The notes under the pieces were generated by a model. The model searched no databases and was not told the DNA's origin. It worked only from the letters and a program-made list of their open reading frames with translations. Positions 41,056 to 48,811 of a stretch of 64,000 nt of DNA are shown here, piece by piece. The position numbers and the translations under genes were made by a program. Position 1 is the first letter of the stretch, and every line of letters begins with the position of its first letter. The stretch is from positions 1-64,000 of the forward strand of contig NZ_JBHUEA010000002.1 in the NCBI RefSeq assembly GCF_042680685.1, given 5' to 3'. This DNA is from Amnibacterium endophyticum. GTDB taxonomy: Bacteria > Actinomycetota > Actinomycetes > Actinomycetales > Microbacteriaceae.

Positions 41056-42465
41056 ATGAGCAGCGAGCAGACGGACGTGACCGAGCTCCCCGCCGAGGAG
41101 CGGGACACCCGGCCGAACGGCCGGACGGAGATCCCGAAGACCGAGGCGTTCACCCGCTACATCGGCACGGGCTGGGCGGACGCGCCCGCGCAGGTGCCGC
41201 CCGTCGCGCCGCTGGCGCAGGCGGCCGCGGCCCGCCGGGCCGCGATCTCGGCGAAGCACCCCGGGAAGCGGCTCGTGGTGGCCGCGGGCGAGCCGAAGGT
41301 CCGCTCCAACGACACCGACTACCCCTACCGCCCGCACACGGCGTTCGCGTGGCTGACGGGCTGGGGCGACGAGACGGTCGCCGGCTCCGTGCTCGTGCTC
41401 GAGCCGACGGACGACGGGCACGAGGCCGTGCTGCACTTCCAGCCCGCGGCCGGCCGCGACACCGACGAGTTCTACGCGAACGCCGCGATCGGCGAGTTCT
41501 GGGTCGGCCGCCGGCCGTCGGTCGACGAGGTCGGCGCCGCCCTCGGGCTCCGCGCCGCCGACATCGCCGGGCTCGAGCGGCGGGACGACGACGTCACCCT
41601 GGACGACGAGGACCTCGCCCGCGACCTGTCGGAGGCCCGCCTCGTGAAGGACGACGCGGAGGTCGCCGAGATGCGCGCCGCGGTCGCCGCGACGAAGCAG
41701 GGCTTCGACGACGTGATCGCCGCGCTCCCTCGGATCACCGCGCACGACCGCGGCGAGCGCGTGATCGAGGGCGTCTTCTTCACCCGCGCCCGCTCGGAGG
41801 GCAGCGACCTCGGCTACGGCACCATCGCCGCCTCCGGCCCGCACGCCTGCATCCTGCACTGGACCCGCAACGACGGGCCCGTCGTGCCCGGCGACCTCGT
41901 GCTGATCGACGCGGGCGTCGAGCTGCCGAGCCTCTACACGGCCGACATCACCCGCACGCTGCCGGTGAACGGCACCTTCTCCCCCGTGCAGCGCCGCATC
42001 TACGAGGCGGTGCTCGAGGCCGCCGACGCGGCCTTCGCCGCGGCGAAGCCGGGCGTCCGGTTCCGCGACGTCCACGTCGCGGCGATGGAGGTCATCGCAC
42101 GCAAGGTGGCCGAGTGGGGGCTGCCGCAGCTGCCCGCCGCCGAGCTGGAGGGCGTGGAGCAGCCCGCGCGCCGCTACATGGTGCACGGCACGAGCCACCA
42201 CCTCGGCCTCGACGTGCACGACTGCCAGCAGGCGCGGCGCGAGCTCTACATGGACGGGCTGCTCGAGCCCGGCATGGTGTTCACCATCGAGCCGGGCCTC
42301 TACTTCCAGCCGGACGACCTGACGGTGCCGGAGGAGTACCGCGGCATCGGCGTCCGCATCGAGGACGACGTGCTGCTCACCGCCGACGGCGTCGAGAGCC
42401 TCTCCGCCGGCATCCCGCGCACGGCGGACGAGGTCGAGGCCTGGATCGCGTCCCTGCAGTCCTGA
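41056..42465 (+). CDS. pepP: Xaa-Pro aminopeptidase (aminopeptidase P, M24B)
   Basis: A 469-residue dimetal peptidase that removes N-terminal residues before proline. The N-terminal AMP_N domain (SNDTDYPYRPHTAFAWLTGW) is followed by the pita-bread domain with metal ligands in LIDAGVELPSLYTADITR, GTSHHLGLDVHD, FTIEPGLYF and GVRIEDDVLL. An extra N-terminal tail of about 30 polar residues is typical of actinobacterial members. The second ATG (41056) was selected because AGGAGG is nine bases upstream, while the first ATG (41047) directly abuts it. Confidence 0.93.
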   Translation: MSSEQTDVTELPAEERDTRPNGRTEIPKTEAFTRYIGTGWADAPAQVPPVAPLAQAAAARRAAISAKHPGKRLVVAAGEPKVRSNDTDYPYRPHTAFAWLTGWGDETVAGSVLVLEPTDDGHEAVLHFQPAAGRDTDEFYANAAIGEFWVGRRPSVDEVGAALGLRAADIAGLERRDDDVTLDDEDLARDLSEARLVKDDAEVAEMRAAVAATKQGFDDVIAALPRITAHDRGERVIEGVFFTRARSEGSDLGYGTIAASGPHACILHWTRNDGPVVPGDLVLIDAGVELPSLYTADITRTLPVNGTFSPVQRRIYEAVLEAADAAFAAAKPGVRFRDVHVAAMEVIARKVAEWGLPQLPAAELEGVEQPARRYMVHGTSHHLGLDVHDCQQARRELYMDGLLEPGMVFTIEPGLYFQPDDLTVPEEYRGIGVRIEDDVLLTADGVESLSAGIPRTADEVEAWIASLQS

Positions 42466-42475
42466 CGGATGCGCT

Positions 42476-42548
42476 TCAGCAGGACCAGAGGGCTCCGGCA
42501 GGAACGCGGCGAGCCCGCGTTCCTGCCGGAGCCCGTCGATCCTGCTGA
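42476..42548. repeat. nested inverted repeat, second copy of the CAGCAGGA word family
   Basis: The outer arms are TCAGCAGGA (42476-42484) and its inverse (42540-42548). Within them is a 19-base perfect stem (42490-42508 with 42516-42534, loop GCGAGCC) containing CGGCAGGAACGCG. The arrangement and words repeat those at 35012-35088. It lies between the convergent stops of pepP and the stress-protein gene. Confidence 0.75.
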
Positions 42549-42588
42549 CGGACTCGGGCGCGTGCTCGAGCAGGCAGGGCCGCCGGGG

Positions 42589-43179
42589 TCAGGCCGCGGC
42601 GCCGGGACCGCCGGAGCCCGGGCCGAGCGGCTGCTCGTCGAGGCCCGCGTCCTCGATCGTCGTGGTCTCGGTCGTGCCGCCGCCCGCGGTGCCGAGGATG
42701 TTGCGCGCCCGGTTCGCGGACTCGCCGCCGACGACGATCGAGTAGCTCGAGGCCACGACCTGCATCACCGAGCTGAAGTCGCGGCGCCGGCGGGTGAGGG
42801 CGTAGGAGATCAGCCCGAACACCATGCCGAACGCGGCGCCGATCAGCACTGCACCCAGCAGCTCGGCGAAGTACGAGTCGTTCGCGCCGCCGAACACGCT
42901 GATCAGCAGGCCGAACAGCAGACCGATCCAGAGGCCGCTGGCGGCGCCCGCGCCGGCCGCGCGGCCCCACGAGAGCCGCCCGGTCACGCGCTCGACGCTC
43001 TTCATGTCGCTGCCGACGATCGACGCGGACTGCACCGGGAAGTCGTCCGTCTCGGCGAGCTTGTCGACGGCGGCCTGGGCCTCCGCGTAGCTCTTGAAGC
43101 TCGCGACCACGTCGCCGGTCGGCAGGGTCGGGAAGGCGACGCCCCGGGCGGCGCCGAACGGGCTCTGGGTGTTCGTCAC
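42589..43179 (-). CDS. general stress protein 17M-like, glycine-zipper membrane protein
   Basis: A 196-residue protein. Residues 22-75 (VVASFKSYAEAQAAVDKLAE and on) form a YflT/general-stress-17M-like alpha/beta domain. Then comes a glycine-zipper hydrophobic region in two spans (WGRAAGAGAASGLWIGLLFG and LLGAVLIGAAFGMVFGLISY), a basic RRRRDF loop, and a polar tail rich in Gly and Thr. Function unknown; relatives respond to stress. GTG start at 43179 after CACGCT, which resembles the -10 pattern but lacks the initial T. Divergent from the MgtE-N/CBS gene. Confidence 0.75.
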   Translation of the reverse strand: MTNTQSPFGAARGVAFPTLPTGDVVASFKSYAEAQAAVDKLAETDDFPVQSASIVGSDMKSVERVTGRLSWGRAAGAGAASGLWIGLLFGLLISVFGGANDSYFAELLGAVLIGAAFGMVFGLISYALTRRRRDFSSVMQVVASSYSIVVGGESANRARNILGTAGGGTTETTTIEDAGLDEQPLGPGSGGPGAAA

Positions 43180-43230
43180 CCTGTGAGCGTGCCAGCCGTT
43201 TCCTGAACGCGGCTGATCGGCACCGTTGAC

Positions 43231-43236
43231 TACCCT
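43231..43236 (+). promoter_or_regulatory. -10 element (TACCCT) of the PRC/MgtE-N/CBS operon, leaderless type
   Basis: TACCCT ends 6 nt before the GTG at 43243. Confidence 0.6.
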
Positions 43237-43242
43237 GAGTAG

Positions 43243-44565
43243 GTGAGCACCACCCGCATCTTCGTGGCCAGGCTGGCCGGGTGCGCGGTGTTCGACCGCC
43301 AGGGCGACCGGCTCGGCCGGGTGCGCGACGTGGTCGTCGTCTACCGGCGCGCGGCCTCCCCGCGCGTGGTCGGGATGGTGGTCGAGATCCCCGGGCGGCG
43401 CCGCGTCTTCCTCTCCATCGGCCGGGTGGTCTCCATCGGCGCCGGGCAGGTGATCACGACCGGGCTGATCAACGTGCGCCGCTTCGAGCAGCGCGCGAGC
43501 GAGGTCACCGTGCTCGCGGAGATCCTCGGGCGCCGCGTCGCGCTCGCGGACGGCTCCGGCGAGGCGACGGTCGAGGACGTCGCGATCGAGGAGGTCGGCG
43601 CCGGGGACTGGGAGGTCACGCAGGCCTTCGTGCGCCGCCCGCGCTCCGGCCCCGCCCCGTTCGGCCGCGGCGCCACGGCCTTCGTGAAGTGGAACGAGGT
43701 CCGCGAGCAGGACCGCGGCGGCCGCGGCCAGTCCGCCGCCCAGCTGATCCAGTCCACGGCGGACCTGCCGGCCGCCGACCTCGCCTCCACGCTGCTCGAG
43801 CTGCCCGAGCAGCGGATGGTCGAGGTGGTGCACGAGCTGCCGGACGAGCGGCTCGCGGACGTGCTCGAGGAGATGCCCGAGGACGCCGCCGCCCGCGTGC
43901 TCGCCCGGCTCGGGGACGACCGCGCCGCCGACGTGCTCGAGGTGATGCAGCCGGACGACGCCGCCGACCTGATCGCGAAGCTGTCCGACGAGCGGGGCGA
44001 GGCGCTGCTCGACCTCATGGAGCAGGACGAGGCGGACGACGTCCGCATGCTGCTCGCCTACGACCCCGACACGGCGGGCGGCATGATGACGCCGGACCCG
44101 ATCGTGCTGTCCGGCGACGCGACCGTCGCGGAGGGGCTGGCCCTGATCCGCCGGCACGAGCTCGCGCCGGCGCTCGGCGCCGCGGTGTCCGTCACCCTGC
44201 CGCCGTACGAGCCGCCGACCGGGCGGTTCCTCGGCATCGTCCACTTCCAGCGGATGCTCCGGTACCCGCCGCACGAGAAGCTCGGCAGCATCCTCGACAC
44301 GCAGACCGAGCCGGTGCGCGCCGACACCCCGGTCGCCGAGGTGAGCCGCATCCTCGCCAGCTACAACCTCGTGCAGGTGCCCGTCGTCGACGAGAACGGC
44401 CGGCTCGTCGGCGTCGTCACCGTGGACGACGTGATCGACCGCCTGCTGCCCGACGACTGGCGCAGCGCCGACGCGATCGAGACGCGGCGTCCCAGCACGA
44501 ACACGGCCGCGGTGACGACGCTGCCGTCCCGATCGAGGAGGGCCTCCGGTGGCGGCGCCCGGTAG
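43243..44565 (+). CDS. soluble PRC-barrel, MgtE-N and CBS domain protein
   Basis: This 440-residue protein has PRC-barrel-like modules (about 5-155), a helical MgtE_N repeat domain (about 165-285, with ELPDERLADVLEEMPEDAAA and DDAADLIAKLSDERG) and a CBS pair (about 290-415, ending VGVVTVDDVIDRLLPDDW). That is the cytoplasmic magnesium sensor of MgtE channels without the transmembrane channel. It probably senses Mg2+ or adenine nucleotides and acts on another protein. The last 17 bases overlap the next gene, DUF1003, and the pair is conserved ahead of Mrp in actinobacteria. Confidence 0.85.
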   Translation: MSTTRIFVARLAGCAVFDRQGDRLGRVRDVVVVYRRAASPRVVGMVVEIPGRRRVFLSIGRVVSIGAGQVITTGLINVRRFEQRASEVTVLAEILGRRVALADGSGEATVEDVAIEEVGAGDWEVTQAFVRRPRSGPAPFGRGATAFVKWNEVREQDRGGRGQSAAQLIQSTADLPAADLASTLLELPEQRMVEVVHELPDERLADVLEEMPEDAAARVLARLGDDRAADVLEVMQPDDAADLIAKLSDERGEALLDLMEQDEADDVRMLLAYDPDTAGGMMTPDPIVLSGDATVAEGLALIRRHELAPALGAAVSVTLPPYEPPTGRFLGIVHFQRMLRYPPHEKLGSILDTQTEPVRADTPVAEVSRILASYNLVQVPVVDENGRLVGVVTVDDVIDRLLPDDWRSADAIETRRPSTNTAAVTTLPSRSRRASGGGAR

Positions 44566-45100
44566 GCGGGAGGAGCGGGCCCGCGAGAGCGACCCGCTGC
44601 AGGAGCCGAAGGGCCTCCGCGGCCGCCGTCAGCGCACGAGCCGCGACCGCTTCGGCCGGTTCTCGGAGTCCTTCGCCCGGGGCATGGGCACGTCGTACTT
44701 CCTGGTCGGGATGACGATCTTCGTCGTCGTCTGGCTCGCCTGGAACACGCTGGTGCCCGAGCCGCTGCAGTTCGACCCACGCAAGAGCAACTTCACGCTG
44801 CTGACGCTGATCCTGTCCCTGCAGGCCTCCTACGCCGCGCCGCTGATCCTGCTCGCGCAGAACCGGCAGGACGACCGCGACCGCGTGCAGGTGGAGCAGG
44901 ACCGGCAGCGCGCCGAGCGGAACCTCGACGACACGGAGTACCTGGCCCGGGAGATCGTCGACCTGCGCCTGCTCGTGCGGGACATGGCGTCGCGGGACTT
45001 CGTGCGGACGGAGCTGCGGGGGCTGCTCGAGGAGCTCGACCGGCGCGAGGCCGAGCGTCGCGGGGAGGGCGACGACCTGCCGCGGGCGGCCGGCGGGTGA
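44549..45100 (+). CDS. DUF1003 family membrane protein
   Basis: A 183-residue protein with two transmembrane helices (about 51-67 and 83-105, ending in SLQASYAAPLILLAQNRQ, the DUF1003 signature). A long charged coiled-coil-like helix follows (DRDRVQVEQDRQRAERNLDD and on). It starts with GTG at 44549 inside the end of the CBS gene, behind a GAGGAGG ribosome site, and its stop overlaps the mrp start. Its position suggests that the MgtE-N/CBS protein may regulate it, but that is inference. Confidence 0.88.
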   Translation: MAAPGRREERARESDPLQEPKGLRGRRQRTSRDRFGRFSESFARGMGTSYFLVGMTIFVVVWLAWNTLVPEPLQFDPRKSNFTLLTLILSLQASYAAPLILLAQNRQDDRDRVQVEQDRQRAERNLDDTEYLAREIVDLRLLVRDMASRDFVRTELRGLLEELDRREAERRGEGDDLPRAAGG

Positions 45101-46215
45101 CCGACCTCGCGCGTGCCGTGCGGGACGCGGTCGGCGCGGTGCAGGACCCCGAGATCCGCCGGCCGCTCGCCGACCTCGACATGCTCGACGACGTGACGGT
45201 GGAGGGCGCCGTCGCCGTCGTGGACGTGTCGCTCACGGTCGTCGGCTGCCCGGCGTCGGACCGCATCGAGCGCGAGGTGCGGGTCGCCGCGCTCGGCGTC
45301 CCCGGCGTGGAGTCCGCGGAGGTGCGGCTCGGGGTGATGGCGCCGGAGCGGCGGCAGGCGCTCGCGGACCGGCTGCGGGGCGCGCGTCGCAAGCCCTTCG
45401 GCGCGGACTCGCTGACCCGGGTGATCGCGGTCACGAGCGGCAAGGGCGGGGTCGGCAAGTCGACCGTCACCGCGAACCTCGCCGTCGCCCTGGCCGGCCG
45501 CGGCCTCGCCGTCGGGGTGCTCGACGCCGACGTGCACGGCTTCTCGATCCCCGGCCTGCTCGGGATCGCCGCGGACGTCGAGCCGGTGAACCTCGACGGG
45601 CTGATCGTGCCGCCGGTCGCGTTCGGCGTCAAAGCCGTCTCGATCGGGATGTTCCTGCCCGCCGACCAGCGCGACGGCGCGGTCGCGTGGCGCGGACCGA
45701 TGCTGCACCGGACCCTGCAGCAGTTCCTCACCGACGTGCACTTCGGCGATCTCGACGTGCTGCTCGTCGACACCCCGCCCGGCACCGGCGACGTCGCGAT
45801 CTCGCTCGGTCAGCTGCTGCCGGGGGCCGAGGTGCTCGTGGTCACGACGCCGCAGCCCGCCGCCGCCGACGTCGCGGTGCGCTCCGGCCTCGTCGCCCGC
45901 CGGCTCGGGCAGCGCGTCGCCGGCGTCGTGGAGACGATGGCGCCCGCGCGGCTGCCGGGCGGCGCGGTGCTCGACCTGTTCGGGTCGGGCGGCGGCGAGG
46001 AGGTCGCGCGGCGGCTGTCGACGGAGGCCCCGGTGCCGCTGCTCGCGTCCGTGCCGCTGTCCCCGGCGCTGCGCCTGGCCGGGGACGAGGGGCGGCCCGT
46101 GGTGCTGTCCGCCCCGGACGACGACGCCGCCGCGGCGCTGCAGGCCCTCGCGGCGGCGGTGGCGTCGACGGGTCGCGGGCTCGCTGGCCGGCCGCTGCCG
46201 GTCGGGGTCCGCTGA
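45097..46215 (+). CDS. mrp: Mrp/ApbC-family iron-sulfur carrier ATPase
   Basis: This 372-residue P-loop protein is predicted to carry iron-sulfur clusters to apoproteins. An N-terminal MIP18/DUF59 domain (about 1-90, with QDPEIRRPLADLDM and LTVVGCPASD) is fused to the ATPase, which has the deviant Walker A SGKGGVGKST (about 114-123), VLLVDTPPGTGDVAI and IFGSGGG-like LDLFGSGGGEEVA. The C-terminal CPxC cluster motif found in many Mrp proteins is absent, which appears usual in actinobacteria. GTGA overlap with DUF1003 makes a three-gene operon. Confidence 0.9.
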   Translation: MTDLARAVRDAVGAVQDPEIRRPLADLDMLDDVTVEGAVAVVDVSLTVVGCPASDRIEREVRVAALGVPGVESAEVRLGVMAPERRQALADRLRGARRKPFGADSLTRVIAVTSGKGGVGKSTVTANLAVALAGRGLAVGVLDADVHGFSIPGLLGIAADVEPVNLDGLIVPPVAFGVKAVSIGMFLPADQRDGAVAWRGPMLHRTLQQFLTDVHFGDLDVLLVDTPPGTGDVAISLGQLLPGAEVLVVTTPQPAAADVAVRSGLVARRLGQRVAGVVETMAPARLPGGAVLDLFGSGGGEEVARRLSTEAPVPLLASVPLSPALRLAGDEGRPVVLSAPDDDAAAALQALAAAVASTGRGLAGRPLPVGVR

Positions 46216-46219
46216 CGCG

Positions 46220-46330
46220 TCAGGACCGGCGGGTCGGCACCGCCCCGTAGCCGTCGGTGGCGACGGCGTGCACGGTGGCGGCGGACGCGGCGACGCCGAC
46301 GGCGGCGAGGACGGCGAGCAGGGCGATCAT
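46220..46330 (-). CDS. 36-residue small protein with a C-terminal DGYGAVPTRR motif
   Basis: ATG at 46330 follows a strong AAGGAG ribosome site by eight bases. The peptide is a hydrophobic helix (residues 1-23, MIALLAVLAAVGVAASAATV) with a short polar end VATDGYGAVPTRRS. From memory, small actinobacterial proteins ending in a similar DGYxxxPTR pattern lie next to LysR genes, as here, where a LysR regulator is transcribed divergently. It could be a membrane microprotein controlled by that regulator. Function unknown. Confidence 0.65.
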   Translation of the reverse strand: MIALLAVLAAVGVAASAATVHAVATDGYGAVPTRRS

Positions 46331-46475
46331 GGGCGGGCTCCTTGTCGAGCGGTTCGAGCTGCCGGTCTGCGGGACCGGGCGACCGGGGCGCGCCGTGCGC
46401 GCCGGGTCGGGACGGGCTGGACGCGGTCCGGGTCCCGTCTGGACGCCGCATCCATTGCACCGCGCCGGACGCTGT

Positions 46476-46513
46476 AGCACAATCGAATCGTTCTGCAGTG
46501 CTCTTGCAGTGCT
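46476..46513. promoter_or_regulatory. candidate LysR operator: repeated GCAGTGCT words
   Basis: In the 209-base region between the small gene and the LysR gene, GCAGTGCT occurs at 46495-46502 and 46506-46513, exactly one helical turn (11 bases) apart, and the inverse AGCAC is at 46476-46480. LysR proteins often bind such repeats upstream of their own gene. The remaining 46331-46475 holds no gene I can see. Confidence 0.45.
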
Positions 46514-46539
46514 GCTTCATGATCACGAGAGGGTCCGAG

Positions 46540-47448
46540 GTGGACGTCCGACGCCTGGAGGTCCTGTGCGAGCTCCGTCTCCGCGGCAGCGTGACCGCCG
46601 TCGCGGCGGCCGTGCACGTCACGCCGTCCGCCGTGTCCCAGCAGCTGAAGACCCTCGAGCGCGAGGTCGGCGTGCCGCTCACCGAGCGCTCCGGGCGCGG
46701 GCTCGTCCTCACGCCGGCGGGCGAGGCGCTGGCCGGCGCCGCGGACGGCGTCAGCGTCGCCCTGGCCCGGGCGGACCAGGTGTGGCGCCGCTTCGTGGAG
46801 AGCCCGCAGGGCGTCGTCGAGCTCGCCCTCTTCCCGACCGCGGGCCGCATGTTCCTGCCCGGCCTGCTCGCCGCGCTGCGCGAGGTGCCCGGGCTGTCGC
46901 TCGAGGCCCGGGACGTCGATGTGACCGACGGCGACTTCACCGACCTCGTCGCCGACCACGACGTGGTCCTCGGCTACTCCGTCGGACCCGCGACGGGCTG
47001 GGACGATCGCGCGGTCGCGGTCCAGCACCTGCTCGACGAGCCCCTCGACGTCGCCCTGCCGGAGGGGCACCCGCTCGCCGCGCACCGCCGGGTCACGGCG
47101 GTGCAGGTCGCGACGTCGCCGTGGATCGCGCCGCCGCGGGACGCCCCCTTCGAGCGGGTGCTGCAGGAGATCGAGCGCGTCGCCGACCACCCGCTGACCG
47201 TGGTGCAGCGGTTCAACGACACCCGCATCACCGAGTCGCTCGTCGCGGCGGGCGAGGGGCTCGCCCTCCTGCCCCGCCACACCTCGGGCGGCGAGGGCAC
47301 CGGGGTGGTGCTGCGCCCCCTCGAACGGATCGCGCCGACCAGGCGGATCAGCGCGCTGCTGCGCGTCGAGCACGCGGAGCGCCCGAGCGTGCGCACGGTG
47401 CTGCAGGCCCTCGGGCGCATCGCTGCGGAGATCGAGCGCGCGGGCTGA
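46540..47448 (+). CDS. LysR family transcriptional regulator
   Basis: A 302-residue regulator. The N-terminal winged helix-turn-helix is DVRRLEVLCELRLRGSVTAV, then VHVTPSAVSQQLKTLEREVG and LTERSGRGLVLTPAGEAL. The effector-binding domain covers about 90-295. The start at GTG 46540 (VDVRRLEVL) is better than the ATG seven codons upstream, because GAGAGGG lies before it and family members begin with this sequence. The effector is unknown. It is divergent from the 36-residue gene, which is the obvious regulatory target. Confidence 0.88.
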   Translation: MDVRRLEVLCELRLRGSVTAVAAAVHVTPSAVSQQLKTLEREVGVPLTERSGRGLVLTPAGEALAGAADGVSVALARADQVWRRFVESPQGVVELALFPTAGRMFLPGLLAALREVPGLSLEARDVDVTDGDFTDLVADHDVVLGYSVGPATGWDDRAVAVQHLLDEPLDVALPEGHPLAAHRRVTAVQVATSPWIAPPRDAPFERVLQEIERVADHPLTVVQRFNDTRITESLVAAGEGLALLPRHTSGGEGTGVVLRPLERIAPTRRISALLRVEHAERPSVRTVLQALGRIAAEIERAG

Positions 47449-47475
47449 TCTCCCCGCCGCATCATGGTCGACGGG

Positions 47476-47841
47476 TCAGGTCGCCTCGTCGTCGAAGACG
47501 GCGCGCTGCCGGGGGCGGGCCTCCTCGCGCAGGACGGGCACCGGCTCGGGCTCCGCGTCGTGCGCCGCCTCCCGCTCCTCACGGGGCGAGGGCGGCTCGA
47601 GCAGCGCGTCGCGGATGATGCGCCGCGGGTCGTACTGCCGGGGGTCGAGCTTGCGCCACTCGGCCTCGTCGAAGTCGGGCCCCATCTCGTCCCGGACGCG
47701 GTCCTTCGCGTCGTCGAGCATGCGCCGCGCCTGCCGCACGAACCGGCCGAGCCGCTGCGCGTAGTCGGGCAGCCGCTCCGGGCCGACGAGGAACATCGCG
47801 ATGACGGCGATCACGATGATCTTCTCGACGCTGATGCCCAT
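47476..47841 (-). CDS. tatB: TatB-like twin-arginine translocase component
   Basis: A 121-residue protein with the TatA/B signature: one transmembrane helix (IEKIIV-type, here KIIVIAVIAMFLVGPERLPD) with the FxxGPxxLP turn, followed by an amphipathic helix (YAQRLGRFVRQARRMLDDA) and a long charged cytoplasmic tail. The LVGPERLPDYAQ sequence and length favour TatB over TatA. TatB passes folded substrates with RR signals to the pore. ATG at 47841, with TACCCT six bases before it. Located beside mrp/DUF1003 and an O-methyltransferase gene, a usual actinobacterial arrangement. Confidence 0.9.
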   Translation of the reverse strand: MGISVEKIIVIAVIAMFLVGPERLPDYAQRLGRFVRQARRMLDDAKDRVRDEMGPDFDEAEWRKLDPRQYDPRRIIRDALLEPPSPREEREAAHDAEPEPVPVLREEARPRQRAVFDDEAT

Positions 47842-47847
47842 GGGCAC

Positions 47848-47853
47848 AGGGTA
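47848..47853 (-). promoter_or_regulatory. -10 element (TACCCT) of tatB, leaderless type
   Basis: On the reverse strand TACCCT ends 6 nt before the ATG at 47841. Confidence 0.6.
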
Positions 47854-47894
47854 TGCGCGATCCCGCCCGTCGGGGTGCGCGACCGGCGGTCGCC

Positions 47895-47900
47895 TAGGCT
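47895..47900 (+). promoter_or_regulatory. -10 element (TAGGCT) of the O-methyltransferase gene, leaderless type
   Basis: TAGGCT ends 8 nt before the ATG at 47909. Confidence 0.55.
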
Positions 47901-47908
47901 TTCGAGGG

Positions 47909-48535
47909 ATGCCCGAAGCAGTGACCCCGGAGGCGTTCGCCGACGCGTTCGTGCCCGATGACGACGAGATCGCCGCCGCGACGGAGCAGTCGCTCGAGCT
48001 CGGCGTGGAGCCCGTCTCCCCCGCGACCGGCATGGCGCTCGCCCTCGCAGCAGCGGCCCGGCCGGCCGGGTCCTTCGTCGAGATCGGCACCGGCGCCGGG
48101 GTGTCGGGCCTCTGGCTGCTGCGCGGCGCACCCGGCGCGCAGCTCACCACGATCGACCACGACCACGACCGGCACGTCGCCGCCCGGGCCCGCTTCCAGT
48201 CGGCCGGGCACACCGGCCGCACCGTGCGCTTCATCACTGGGCGCGCCGCGGACGTGCTGCCGCGAATGAACGAGGACGCCTACGACCTCGTCCTGGTCGA
48301 CGCGGACAGCGAGCCGGTCGCGCAGTACACGGAGACCGCGCTGCGCCTCGTCAGGCCGGGTGGCACGGTCCTCGTCGCGAGGGTCCTGCAGCAGGGCAAG
48401 GTGGCGAACCCGTCACGACGGGATCGGCGGACGACGGTGTACCGCGATCTGCTGCGCGGGGTCCGGGAGCGGGAGGACCTGCTCGCAGGGGTGTCCCCGG
48501 TCGGCGACGGGCTGCTCCAGCTCGTCCGCCGCTGA
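47909..48535 (+). CDS. class I SAM-dependent O-methyltransferase (Rv1220c-like)
   Basis: A 208-residue methyltransferase of the catechol-O-methyltransferase type. SAM-binding FVEIGTGAGVSGLWLLRGAP, the acidic TIDHDHDRHVAARARF and DLVLVDADSEP are visible, and DADSE corresponds to the metal site. The gene is conserved opposite tatB in actinobacteria. Substrate not known. The ATG at 47909 is supported by the hexamer eight bases upstream; no ribosome site. Confidence 0.87.
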   Translation: MPEAVTPEAFADAFVPDDDEIAAATEQSLELGVEPVSPATGMALALAAAARPAGSFVEIGTGAGVSGLWLLRGAPGAQLTTIDHDHDRHVAARARFQSAGHTGRTVRFITGRAADVLPRMNEDAYDLVLVDADSEPVAQYTETALRLVRPGGTVLVARVLQQGKVANPSRRDRRTTVYRDLLRGVREREDLLAGVSPVGDGLLQLVRR

Positions 48536-48558
48536 CCGGGGACCTCACATCCTGCGGA

Positions 48559-48726
48559 TCAGCTGACGGCCGCGTCGAGCGCGTCCCGCAGCTCCTTCGC
48601 CTCGGCGTCGTTGACGGAGACGACCAGCCGGCCGCCGCCCTCGAGCGGCACCCGTACGATGATCAGGCGCCCCTCCTTGACGGCCTCCATCGGTCCGTCG
48701 CCAGTACGCGGTTTCATCGCCGCCAT
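48559..48726 (-). CDS. DUF3117 family small protein
   Basis: A 55-residue protein with the characteristic MAAMKPRTGDGPMEAVKEGR and VPLEGGGRLVVSVNDAEAKE sequences. The family is strongly conserved in actinobacteria and uncharacterised. The ATG at 48726 was chosen because family members start with MAAMKPRTGDGP and a GAGAGG site is present; the longer frame to 48771 is not conserved. It is a short beta-rich domain with no metal ligand or membrane segment. Confidence 0.9.
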   Translation of the reverse strand: MAAMKPRTGDGPMEAVKEGRLIIVRVPLEGGGRLVVSVNDAEAKELRDALDAAVS

Positions 48727-48811
48727 TCGGGCCACCTCTCTCGTGTTCCGTGCCAGGCCATTATTCCCCACGCGATCGCCACTCCCAAACCGCGCGCGGA
48801 CGAGTCCCTGA

